From positions 1 to 64,000 of the forward strand of contig DATIZX010000011.1 of NCBI GenBank assembly GCA_035516795.1: DNA of 64,000 nucleotides, read 5' to 3'. Of the stretch, positions 44,183 to 52,684 are shown piece after piece. The first letter of the stretch is position 1. Each line of letters begins with the position of its first letter. The notes under the pieces are model-generated. The model was not told the DNA's origin. It ran no database searches and saw nothing but the letters and a program-made list of their open reading frames with translations. This DNA is from DATJBF01 sp035516795 (lineage in GTDB: Bacteria > Verrucomicrobiota > Verrucomicrobiia > Palsa-1439). A program made the translations under genes and the position numbers.

Positions 44183-45901
44183 TTAGACAACAGGGCTAAC
44201 TCCCCTGGCGCGGGCGGCGTTGCGCGGGCGGATCGGGGAGACTTTCACGACGTTCTCAGGATCATAATCCAGCAACATCAACCAGTCTTCGGTGACGTCA
44301 CTGGGCGGGAAGATATCGTTCTCGGAATACTCCAACTCGAGCGATTGCAGCAAGTCGGCTTCGCTGATACCCTCGTCCTTCTGCGAATCGATACTGCGTT
44401 TGATGGCCATTTCCTTGGCGCGTTCGACGATGCTGGCGATGATGGCTCCGCTGACGAGATCGCCCCGATACAGGACGGCGTTGCGGCCGCTGCGCAATTG
44501 CACTTCGAGGAACCGGTTTTCGTCCCGGTGTGCATAGAGCGCCTTGACTGCAGAATCCACAAGTGCCCCGATGGCAGCTTTCGTGTCGCCGCCGTGCGCT
44601 TTCAACGTAGCTGGGTCGACTGGCAGGTCCTCCGTGAGATAAATGGCAAAAATTTCGTGCGAACCTTCTTTGTCGGGCCGGTCCACCTTGATTTTGCGGT
44701 CGATGCGCCCAGGCCGCAGAATGGCCGGGTCGATCAAGTCGGCCCGGTTCGACGCGAGGATGATTACGACATCGTTGAGCGAATCGATCCCGTCCATTTC
44801 CGAGCAAAACATCGGCACCAATGTGGAGAGGATGTTGGAATACCGGCCGGCCCGGCGCGTGCCGAGAATCGATTCGGCTTCGTCGATGAACAGGAACGGC
44901 ATGTATCCCTGTTTGCGTTTTTCGCGGGCGATGGCGAAAATTTCGCGCACGATCCGCTCCGATTCGCCGACCCACATATTGAGAATCTCGGGACCTTTCA
45001 CGTGCATGAAGCACTCTCTCATCTCGTGGCCGGTCTTCTCGCGCAATTTGCCGGTCAGATTGAACGCCGTGGCCTTGCCAATCAGAGTTTTCCCGCAGCC
45101 AGGCGGGCCATGGAGCAAGAATCCCTTCGGCTGTGCATAATGAAAGCGATTGAACAGGTCGGGATGGAGCAAGGGCAGTTCGATGGCGTCCTTAATGGCC
45201 TGAATCGCTGCGGTCTGGCCGCCAACACGGGTCCACGGCAATTCCGGTACGTCTTCGAGATAGAATTCCTGTTTCTCCGACGAGGCCAGCAGTTCGACCG
45301 CCACGCGAAACGCCGGGTCGATGCGGATTTCATCGCCGGCCTTCAAATCGGCACTCAACAAGTCTGAAGACCTCTGCAAAATCACTGAATGCAGCCCGTG
45401 TTCCTGGCCGACACGCAAGCGTCCGTCTTTGAGCACATCGGTCACCTTGCCGACCGGACCCGAATTGTCATAGCCGAGGTCGCCCACCACCACGTAGGCT
45501 TCATTGACGAGCACGCGGGTGCCAATCTTCAAAGCCTCTCGATCGAGCCGGGGATCGACATTGGAATAATAATCATGCCCGCCCACGGCGATATGGGCGA
45601 TTTCCTTCTTAGGAAAGCCGAGAAACGTGCCGATGCGGTTGGCGGGTGAGGTCACCTTCTTGATGACTTCATCCATTTTTTCCAGGGCCGCGCGCGCTTC
45701 CGTCAGGGTCAACTCATGCTCCTGAATCTGCTGGCGCAGACGGAAGAGATCGAACCGAGCCGGGTCACTTTCGCGCAACCCCGCAATCAGTTTGTCCACC
45801 AGCTCGATGGGAGTCGTGTCTCCACGGGGCGCCCATTTGTCGGAAAAATCCAAAGGCCCACCCGGCGGGCCCGGCTTCTTATAGTTGGCGTGGTCACTCA
45901 T
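44183..45901 (-). CDS. arc: Proteasomal AAA ATPase (ARC/Mpa-type)
   Basis: 572 residues. Unfolds tagged proteins and feeds them into the 20S chamber. Order: coiled coil (about 43-84; DLFRLRQQIQEHELTLTEAR), tandem OB folds (about 90-215), AAA domain with Walker A GPPGCGKT (265-272), pore-loop ILNMWVGESE, Walker B FLFIDEA (336-342), and NRADLIDPAILRPGRID. The coiled coil is where Pup docks in Mpa. The C-terminus ends RARGVSPVV and has no GQYL/HbYX motif, the tail that opens the proteasome gate in actinobacteria. First gene of the operon, with a promoter at 45946-45974. Confidence 0.9.
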   Translation of the reverse strand: MSDHANYKKPGPPGGPLDFSDKWAPRGDTTPIELVDKLIAGLRESDPARFDLFRLRQQIQEHELTLTEARAALEKMDEVIKKVTSPANRIGTFLGFPKKEIAHIAVGGHDYYSNVDPRLDREALKIGTRVLVNEAYVVVGDLGYDNSGPVGKVTDVLKDGRLRVGQEHGLHSVILQRSSDLLSADLKAGDEIRIDPAFRVAVELLASSEKQEFYLEDVPELPWTRVGGQTAAIQAIKDAIELPLLHPDLFNRFHYAQPKGFLLHGPPGCGKTLIGKATAFNLTGKLREKTGHEMRECFMHVKGPEILNMWVGESERIVREIFAIAREKRKQGYMPFLFIDEAESILGTRRAGRYSNILSTLVPMFCSEMDGIDSLNDVVIILASNRADLIDPAILRPGRIDRKIKVDRPDKEGSHEIFAIYLTEDLPVDPATLKAHGGDTKAAIGALVDSAVKALYAHRDENRFLEVQLRSGRNAVLYRGDLVSGAIIASIVERAKEMAIKRSIDSQKDEGISEADLLQSLELEYSENDIFPPSDVTEDWLMLLDYDPENVVKVSPIRPRNAARARGVSPVV

Positions 45902-45945
45902 ACCTTTGATCTCCCACAGTTCCTGCGACCCGTAATAGTCGTCAC

Positions 45946-45974
45946 AGTATAACGCGAGAAAAACATAACTGCAA
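45946..45974 (-). promoter_or_regulatory. Sigma70-like promoter of the proteasome operon
   Basis: On the minus strand TTGCAG (45974-45969) and TATACT (45951-45946) are separated by 17 bases, close to consensus in both boxes. Transcription would start near 45939, giving a leader of about 38 bases before the ATPase ATG. Confidence 0.6.
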
Positions 45975-46019
45975 ACGAAACGCCCTCAAACGTGCAAATA
46001 TTTCCGGTGGTAACCGGCC

Positions 46020-47177
46020 ATGCGAGCTTTTGAACCCGTTCCGTTGGCAAAGAATGACTTTGAAACGGGAAGCGATGCTGCTAACACTGAATTGATGACC
46101 TCAACTGCCATATTCAGGAGTCGGGACAGCGTTCGCTGGGGCATCATCGGTTGCGGTGACGTAACAGAGGTGAAAAGCGGCCCTGGATTCCAAGAAGCCA
46201 CGGGTTCCCAACTGGTCGCGGTCATGCGCCGTAACGCTGGCTTGGCGGATGACTATGCGCGTCGCCATGGCGTACCAAAGTGGTATGCAGACGCGGAAGC
46301 GCTGATTCTGGACCCCGAAGTGGATGCCGTATACGTGGCGACTCCGCCCGGCGCGCATTGTGAGTATGCCTTAAAAATCTGCGCTGCCGGCAAGCCGGCT
46401 TATATCGAAAAACCCATGGCGCGCAATGCAACCGAGTGCGAACGCATGGTCAAGGCATTCGCCGCCGCGAAATTGCCGCTGTTTGTGGCGTATTACCGTC
46501 GGGCGCTGCCGCGATTTTTAAAAGCCAAGGAATTGATCGAGACAGGCGAGATTGGACAGTTAACTCAGGTCACTTACCAGTACACAACTCCACCGGACCC
46601 GACATTGAATCAGAATGACTTGCCGTGGCGCCTGAAGGCTGAAGAATCCGGTGGTGGACTGTTTCTTGATCTCGGGTCGCATGCGCTCGACATCCTTGAT
46701 TTTTTGCTGGGACCGCTGACGGTCGTGTTGGGTTGGGCCTGGAACGTGAAGTCATCCTACGACGTCGAAGACGCTGTCGCAATGAGTTGCCATACTGAAA
46801 AGCGTGTGCCCGTTACTGCTGCATGGCACTTTGCAGCAGCAGATCGGGAAGACAAGATTGAAATCCATGGCGAGACCGGTTGTCTATCTCTATCCACTTT
46901 CGGCCCGGAACCCGTGCGACTGGAGACGGACAACGGCGTTCAACAGTTCGACCTTCCGAACCCACCACACGTTGCGCAACCGTTGATTCAGACGGTCGTG
47001 AACGATTTACGAGGATGCGGGACTTGTCCCAGCACGGGTGAGTCGGCCTTGCGTACGGCCCGCGTGATGGATGCCGCGTTGGACGCCTATTACAGCGGGC
47101 GCAATGATGAGTTCTGGCTCCGTCCGGAGAGTTGGCCGGGACGCGCCCGGCTTGGGCCACCAAAGGGAGTAGGCTAA
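46020..47177 (+). CDS. Gfo/Idh/MocA-family oxidoreductase
   Basis: 385 residues. NAD(P)-dependent sugar or cyclitol dehydrogenase family. The Rossmann fold starts at VRWGIIGCGDVTEVKSGPGF; VDAVYVATPPGAHCEYALK and YIEKPMARN (the catalytic-site Glu-Lys-Pro) follow, then GGGLFLDLGSHALDILDFLL. Start at ATG 46020 has GGTGG upstream; the ATG at 46095 is an alternative, as the first 25 residues are not part of the fold. Transcribed away from the proteasome operon. Substrate unknown. Confidence 0.85.
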   Translation: MRAFEPVPLAKNDFETGSDAANTELMTSTAIFRSRDSVRWGIIGCGDVTEVKSGPGFQEATGSQLVAVMRRNAGLADDYARRHGVPKWYADAEALILDPEVDAVYVATPPGAHCEYALKICAAGKPAYIEKPMARNATECERMVKAFAAAKLPLFVAYYRRALPRFLKAKELIETGEIGQLTQVTYQYTTPPDPTLNQNDLPWRLKAEESGGGLFLDLGSHALDILDFLLGPLTVVLGWAWNVKSSYDVEDAVAMSCHTEKRVPVTAAWHFAAADREDKIEIHGETGCLSLSTFGPEPVRLETDNGVQQFDLPNPPHVAQPLIQTVVNDLRGCGTCPSTGESALRTARVMDAALDAYYSGRNDEFWLRPESWPGRARLGPPKGVG

Positions 47178-47304
47178 GTTTTTGCCACTGGGGAACGATA
47201 TTCTCGACGTGAGACTATTGATGGACTGCACGCATCGATAGGCGCTGGCCCTTTTGGCGTCCGCGTGGCGGGACGGCCTTGTGTCTGGCTTGGATTGGAC
47301 TCAG

Positions 47305-47451
47305 TTACAGGACGCGCCACGGCAAATGCGTCAGTTCAAAGTCCGCCTGCAGCCAGTCGTCCAGTGCGTGTCCAGGTTGACCTCCGCGAGCGAGGTAGAT
47401 TTCAAAGGCCCGCGCTCGGATTTCACCTTCTTGCAGTTCGCTAATTTTCAT
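47305..47451 (-). CDS. Small DUF2934-like protein
   Basis: 48 residues, too short for usual gene callers: starts MKISELQEGEIRARAFEIYL, continues ARGGQPGHALDDWLQADFEL and ends THLPWRVL. The IRxRAFEIYLxRGG...DDWLxAxxEL pattern is that of DUF2934. GAGG lies about 6 bases before the ATG at 47451. Function unknown; DUF2934 proteins are common small helical proteins. Confidence 0.7.
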   Translation of the reverse strand: MKISELQEGEIRARAFEIYLARGGQPGHALDDWLQADFELTHLPWRVL

Positions 47452-47603
47452 ACGGCGCCTCGTGATTCCGAGAAGAATCTAGTCAGTTGCGACCATTGTT
47501 AAAATTCTTCAAAGCTCCGAATATTGTTCAGGCGGGAAGCCTATCGGGCGTAGGCGCCGAACAAGTCGAGGATCAACTGATTACCGCAGAACACGTCAGC
47601 ACC

Positions 47604-47705
47604 TTAATGCTTATACTTCCAACGCTCTCCCCAAGTCCCTACGCTTGCCGCGCCCACTGCCAGTAGCGCATTTACCGCGAACAGGCACAATGATTTCTGT
47701 TTCAC
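47604..47705 (-). CDS. Small exported or membrane peptide, unknown
   Basis: 33 residues from a GTG at 47705 with AAAGGAG 7 bases upstream. It has a basic start, a hydrophobic centre (LCLFAVNALLAVGAASVG) and a basic end (GERWKYKH), like a one-helix membrane peptide. No family recognised; supported mainly by the ribosome site and the sequence character. Confidence 0.45.
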   Translation of the reverse strand: MKQKSLCLFAVNALLAVGAASVGTWGERWKYKH

Positions 47706-47924
47706 GTTCGTGACTCCTTTGATAAGTGGTCTCACAGCCAAGGTCGAAGCGACCCTCGACAGACGCAATCCGAGGAATCACCGACCTTACAGTGCAATGT
47801 ATTCCCAGGTTGGGTGAGCCGATTTTCCAGGTGATATCGTTGCCGCTGGCATCCAGGGAACGCGTTTTCTTTCGCCTTACTCCTCGGCTTGCGCATCGGG
47901 CGCCAGTGGCTACAATGACGGCCA

Positions 47925-49964
47925 ATGCAGACCGCTTCGGATCGTGCCGCGGCAGCGTGGCTCAAACCTGAATTCGCGCGAAGACTTGCGATCCTTTGGG
48001 TGGCCGGGCTGGCGCTCGTTTATCTGATCCGCTATGAAGCGTGGTTGTTGCCCTTTCAATTGTTCGGTCTTTTCAAGGCGTCACTTCCGACATTTTACAT
48101 CGGCCAGCATTTCCATGAGTTTTGGGCTGCGCGAATTCGAGACTTTCTGTGCGTTGGAGCGATACTCGCCGCAGCTATGGCGTCCGGTGCAGCGGTCGTC
48201 AGTGGCTTGATCAAGTGTCATGACCTCTTCGCGGTCCTGTTTGCTTTGGCGGCCGGTTTCTGGGTGCTGGCAGTATTCGTTCTTATTTTGGGAGCGGTGT
48301 CGGTCCGCCTTGTGCCGTATGCGTTTCTTGCGATTCTATGCTGGCTCCTACCCGCCCCGCGAAAACTCGTTGGGGATTTCTTCTTTTCCAAAGAGAAAAT
48401 CGACGGGTGGGCGAAATTTATGATTGTTTGCGTCGTCGCCGCCGCCGCGCTCAATTTTGCCGGCGCGCTGACACCGCCGTTCGAGTACGACACCCTGGAA
48501 TATCATCTCGGAGCACTGGCGGATTATCAGCGAGCCGGACACATCGTGTTCTTGCCTCACAATTTCTACTCGAATCTGCCGCAGTTGACTGAAATGCTGT
48601 ACCTGCTGGCAATGTCGGTGACCTCTGACATTGCCGCGAAGCTTTTGCACTGGATCTTTGGCGTGCTGGGCGCGTTTGCCACCTACAGCGTCGCGCGGCG
48701 GTTGTGGTCCCGAAACGTGGCTTTAACAGCCGCTGCGCTATTCTACTGCACACCTTTTGTCCAGGATTTAAGTCAAACGGCGCGCGTCGATTTGGCCACG
48801 GCATTTTTCGCCACCCTGGCGCTGGGGGCCTTGATTGTCTGGAGCGAGCAACCATCCGAGGAAAACTGGATCTGGCTTTCCGCACTTTGCGTCGGTGGAG
48901 CAGTCGCGACAAAATGGACTGCCATTCCCGTGGTCCTGTTTTCGGCGATGGTTTTTGCCGCGGTTGTGGGCAAATCGTTTCGCTTGCCGGCGATCATCTG
49001 TCTGACGTGTTTTGTGTTCGTGGTACCCTGGCTCGTCAAGAACTGGCTGCTTGCAGGTAATCCGGTCTATCCTTTGTTCTATGGGTGGTTTCCCCACCCG
49101 CACTGGAGTGCCGCACGGGCGGCCGTCTTCGCGGCCCGGCACGCCCCGACGTTTGAGTGGCAAACCATCGGCAAATTCTTCGCATTTCCGTGGGATTTTT
49201 CGTTTACAGAACCGGGGGCCGTTCCATTGCTCTTGATGACCGCGCCGTTGTTAGTGCTCGTGCGGCATCTGGAGCAACCTGCCAAGCGCGCGGGAAAACT
49301 GTTCGTTGGTGCGTATGTGGGCTGGTTTTGTTTCACATTTCGGCCTTGGAGATTTTTGTTTCCTTCGTTTGGCTTGGCAGCGGCCACCGGCGCCTACGCA
49401 CTCTACAAAATGGCGCGCGAACCGGCGGTACAGAGGACGGCGCGCGTCTCCGTTGGAATCGTCCTGGCGCTGAGTCTGGCCGTTTTGGCTGTGAACGACC
49501 TTGTCGATGCTGGAAATCCGGAACAGGTTCCTCCGCAGATGAATTTTGTGCAGTACGCGCTCGGCCACTTTTCACGCAGCGAATTTCTCGCACGTATTGG
49601 GGGAAACGTGCTGGAGCCGATTATTTGGATGAACGAACACTTGCCCGAGAATGCGAAAGTGGTCTACATCGGCGAAGCCCGCGTGTACTACGCCAGGAAT
49701 CCTGTGCTTTGGAGCACAGCCTTTGATCAACATCCGCTGGCGGTGCTGTCGCGCGAGGCAACCACGGGCGAGGGATTGCTGGCTCTTTTGCGCTCGCGAG
49801 GGGTGACAGACATCTATATGAATCGCTCGGAATTGGCGCGGCTGCAGAGAGGGTACCATTATATGGCCGGAGCCAATTGGAGTGCTATTGACGACCTTCT
49901 TCAGCATCATGCTCGCGAAATCCACGCGTCGGGGAGCCGAAGGGTATACGAATTGACCGAGTAG
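47925..49964 (+). CDS. Polytopic membrane glycosyltransferase-like protein
   Basis: 679 residues with about 12 hydrophobic segments and a soluble C-terminal region of about 150 residues. The build (short loop with acidic residues EYDTLEYHLGALADYQRAGH, alternating spans) matches the GT-C/ArnT-like (GT39/GT83) superfamily that transfers sugars from polyprenyl-phosphate carriers. It is followed after 4 bases by a GT4 gene and then a MraY/WecA-like gene, so a surface polysaccharide pathway is likely. Family assignment is by general features, not a diagnostic motif. Confidence 0.7.
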   Translation: MQTASDRAAAAWLKPEFARRLAILWVAGLALVYLIRYEAWLLPFQLFGLFKASLPTFYIGQHFHEFWAARIRDFLCVGAILAAAMASGAAVVSGLIKCHDLFAVLFALAAGFWVLAVFVLILGAVSVRLVPYAFLAILCWLLPAPRKLVGDFFFSKEKIDGWAKFMIVCVVAAAALNFAGALTPPFEYDTLEYHLGALADYQRAGHIVFLPHNFYSNLPQLTEMLYLLAMSVTSDIAAKLLHWIFGVLGAFATYSVARRLWSRNVALTAAALFYCTPFVQDLSQTARVDLATAFFATLALGALIVWSEQPSEENWIWLSALCVGGAVATKWTAIPVVLFSAMVFAAVVGKSFRLPAIICLTCFVFVVPWLVKNWLLAGNPVYPLFYGWFPHPHWSAARAAVFAARHAPTFEWQTIGKFFAFPWDFSFTEPGAVPLLLMTAPLLVLVRHLEQPAKRAGKLFVGAYVGWFCFTFRPWRFLFPSFGLAAATGAYALYKMAREPAVQRTARVSVGIVLALSLAVLAVNDLVDAGNPEQVPPQMNFVQYALGHFSRSEFLARIGGNVLEPIIWMNEHLPENAKVVYIGEARVYYARNPVLWSTAFDQHPLAVLSREATTGEGLLALLRSRGVTDIYMNRSELARLQRGYHYMAGANWSAIDDLLQHHAREIHASGSRRVYELTE

Positions 49965-49968
49965 GCAT

Positions 49969-51159
49969 ATGAAAGTCTGTCACGTCATTACGCGATTGAT
50001 TGTGGGCGGCGCACAGGAGAACACCGTCGCCTCGTGTATCGGCTTGCGTCAACTCGGGCATGACGTGGATTTGGTGATCGGTCCCGAGACCGGACCCGAA
50101 GGTTCGCTTTACGACGAAGCGCGGGCGGCCGACGTGCCGGTATTTGTGTTGAAGGAGTTGCGCCGTACACCGAATCCTCTTCACGATTTCGGCGCCTGTG
50201 CAGCGCTGCGGCGGTTGTTTGCCGAAAAGAATTATGGCCTTGTGCATACGCACAGCGGGAAAGCCGGGTTCATTGGTCGCCTCGCCGCGCGGTTGGCAGG
50301 TGTGCCAATCATCGTCCACACCATTCACGGTCCGTCCTTCTATGAATATCAAAACCCACTCGGAAATTGCTTGTTTCGTTGGGCAGAACAGCTTGCCGCT
50401 TCTTGGACAACGCAACTTGTATCGGTGGCCGATGCGATGACGCAGCAGTACCTCGCGGCCGGTATTGGCACGCCAGCCAAGTACGTAACCATTCACAGCG
50501 GGATCAATGTCGAGGCGTTTCTGAATGCGCAGCCGGATGCCGCACTCCGAGAGTCACTTGGGATTGCGCCGGACGATCTGGTGGTCGGCAACATTGCACG
50601 GCTCTTCCGTCTTAAAGGTCACGAGTTTTTATTCGCAGCGGCGCCGCGCATCACGGCGGAAGTTCCCAAAGTGAAGTTTCTTTTGGTCGGAGACGGGATT
50701 TATCGAAGGCGGTTCGAACTCTGGGCGAGGAAGTTGGGGTTGGAAAAGCAATTCATATTTGCCGGACTGGTGCCGCCAACCGCGATTCCGCGGTACGTAG
50801 CATCGATGGATGCTCTCGTTCATCTGTCGCTGCGCGAAGGACTGCCGCGGGCCTTGCCGCAAGCTTTGGCCTGCGGGAAACCAGTCGTCGCGTTTGACAT
50901 GGATGGTGCGCGCGAGGTCTGCCTGGATGGCGTTACGGGTTTCCTGCTGCGACCAGGTGATGAGAATGGTTTGGCGACAGCCGTGATTCAGTTGTTGCAG
51001 GACCAGAAACTCGCTCATAGAATGGGCACGCAAGGCAGAGAGTTGGTCCGGGAAGGGTTTTCGGAGGCGCAAATGGTACGGCAACTTGACGAACTATATC
51101 GATGCTTGGCAGCGGAAACTCAGAGCACGAAATCCGAAATTCGAGACAAGCCCGTATGA
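49969..51159 (+). CDS. GT4-family glycosyltransferase
   Basis: 396 residues with the GT-B fold: N-terminal VCHVITRLIVGGAQENTVAS, LVHTHSGKAGFIGRLAARLA, and C-terminal domain VVGNIARLFRLKGHEFLFAA, KFLLVGDGIYRRRFE. The EX7E motif reads EGLPRALPQALACGKPVVAF, with Gln in place of the second Glu. Transfers a sugar from a nucleotide donor, probably in polysaccharide assembly. The ATG lies 4 bases after the membrane glycosyltransferase stop, so the two are cotranscribed. Confidence 0.85.
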   Translation: MKVCHVITRLIVGGAQENTVASCIGLRQLGHDVDLVIGPETGPEGSLYDEARAADVPVFVLKELRRTPNPLHDFGACAALRRLFAEKNYGLVHTHSGKAGFIGRLAARLAGVPIIVHTIHGPSFYEYQNPLGNCLFRWAEQLAASWTTQLVSVADAMTQQYLAAGIGTPAKYVTIHSGINVEAFLNAQPDAALRESLGIAPDDLVVGNIARLFRLKGHEFLFAAAPRITAEVPKVKFLLVGDGIYRRRFELWARKLGLEKQFIFAGLVPPTAIPRYVASMDALVHLSLREGLPRALPQALACGKPVVAFDMDGAREVCLDGVTGFLLRPGDENGLATAVIQLLQDQKLAHRMGTQGRELVREGFSEAQMVRQLDELYRCLAAETQSTKSEIRDKPV

Positions 51160-51259
51160 CAGCAGATCGGGAATACTGGCCAAAACCACGTTTTGAGGAT
51201 TCGGATTTTGGATTTGATTCGTGCTTCGGATCTGGGACTTCGGATTTTCATCGCTAATC

Positions 51260-52351
51260 ATGCATTGGTTTCTGGTTTACCTATACGTGTTTGACATCAG
51301 CTTCGTGCTGGCACTGTTGTTCACACCATTATGTAAGCGATTGTCTTTTCAATGGGATTTCGTCGATCAACCGGACCGAGAACGGAAGGTCCACTCCGAG
51401 CCGATGCCCTTGTTGGGCGGCTTAGCCGTGTTTGGCGCGTTCACCATCAACGTCGTGTTCAACTATCTCGTAATCCTGCCGTTCGCTTCGACCGTGAACC
51501 TGCCCTTCATAGAAATGCCGGACGTAAAAAAATACTTGGAAGGCGCTTTCTCTGTCTGGCCCAAACTGTTGGTGATTCTCTTGGGCGGGGCCTTGATGGT
51601 GACCTTGGGGATGTATGACGACAAGTACGAGTTGAGCGCACGGAAAAAGTTCGTGGCGCAAATCGTGATCGCGCTGCTGGTGGCATGCGCAGGCATCCGA
51701 CTGACAATATTCATTCACAATGCATTCGCAAGCTATGCCTTGACCGTGTTGTGGATCGTGACCATCACTAATGCAATGAATTTCCTGGATAACATGGACG
51801 GGCTCTGTGCCGGCATCGGACTGGTGTGTGCGGCGTTGTTTGCTTTCATCGCCGGCGTTCAGCACGAGTTCTTTGTGTGCCTGCTAGCGGTAGCTTTGGC
51901 GGGAGCCCTGACCGGTTTCCTGCCACACAATTTCAAGCCGGCCAGCATTTTTCTTGGCGACGCTGGCAGTCATTTCGTGGGATACATGCTGGCCGTGCTC
52001 CCCATTTGCGTCACTTTTTATCGGCGTGGTGCTCTCACGCCGCTGCCGGTTCTGATCCCCCTGCTTGTGCTAGCCGTTCCGCTCTTTGATTTGGCGATGG
52101 TCATGTGGATCCGCCTCCGACACGGCCAACCCGTTTACCAGGGAGACGTCAACCATCTCTCGCATCGGCTGGTGCGGTTGGGGCTGCCGCAGAGTTGGGC
52201 CGTCACGCTGATTTATCTGATTACGCTGACGCTCGGACTCGGCGCAACGATTCTGCTGTGGTCGGAGATGACCGCGGCGCTGGTTGTGATCGTCCAAGCC
52301 ATTTGCATCTTGGCCATCATCACTCTGCTGGAACGGCTCGGCGGTAAGTGA
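51260..52351 (+). CDS. MraY/WecA-like undecaprenyl-phosphate sugar transferase
   Basis: 363 residues from the ATG at 51260, with about ten membrane spans. Conserved cytosolic motifs: FVDQPDRERKVHSEPMPLLG (Asp and His), NFLDNMDGLCAGIGL (Asn-x-x-Asp-x-x-Asp-Gly), FLGDAGSHFVGYML, and HLSHRLVRLGL near the end. It moves a sugar phosphate from a UDP-sugar to undecaprenyl phosphate, starting lipid-linked polysaccharide. The WecA/TagO-type pattern fits better than MraY. A TTCGGATTT-rich repetitive leader (51195-51250) precedes it. Confidence 0.88.
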   Translation: MHWFLVYLYVFDISFVLALLFTPLCKRLSFQWDFVDQPDRERKVHSEPMPLLGGLAVFGAFTINVVFNYLVILPFASTVNLPFIEMPDVKKYLEGAFSVWPKLLVILLGGALMVTLGMYDDKYELSARKKFVAQIVIALLVACAGIRLTIFIHNAFASYALTVLWIVTITNAMNFLDNMDGLCAGIGLVCAALFAFIAGVQHEFFVCLLAVALAGALTGFLPHNFKPASIFLGDAGSHFVGYMLAVLPICVTFYRRGALTPLPVLIPLLVLAVPLFDLAMVMWIRLRHGQPVYQGDVNHLSHRLVRLGLPQSWAVTLIYLITLTLGLGATILLWSEMTAALVVIVQAICILAIITLLERLGGK

Positions 52352-52684
52352 AAGCTTTGGTGAGCGGCCGGAGTTAAACGGCAGACGAACGTGGATGATT
52401 GCGAAGTCAATCGCCATCATGCCAAAAATCAGCAACCCCTGCGGAATTGCATTCACGATGTCTTGGATCGATCACAGGCCAAACAGGAGTTTCTACACGA
52501 ACGGCACGACACGGTGCTATCGCGTGCGGCCGATTTCCCAGATTCGACGTATCGTCACCGAGCTTGTAATCTTTTCCGATTACAGGGGTGCAGAAGCGTG
52601 ACATCGGTGTAGAGTTGTTTTGTTCAGTGCCTGCAACTTTCGCCGTGCAAATGTCCACTCGCGAGTGTAAGCAGAGCGGCACCA
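52352..52684. other. Intergenic region before ABC transporter genes
   Basis: About 330 bases. Several short frames exist on both strands, none with a credible ribosome site or family. It should contain the promoter of the ABC operon; no clear boxes were found. Confidence 0.4.

Noticed and set aside
47611..47925. Minus-strand frame of 104 codons
   Set aside because: It is antisense to the start of the glycosyltransferase leader and has no family or ribosome site; the small GTG peptide at 47604-47705 has better support.
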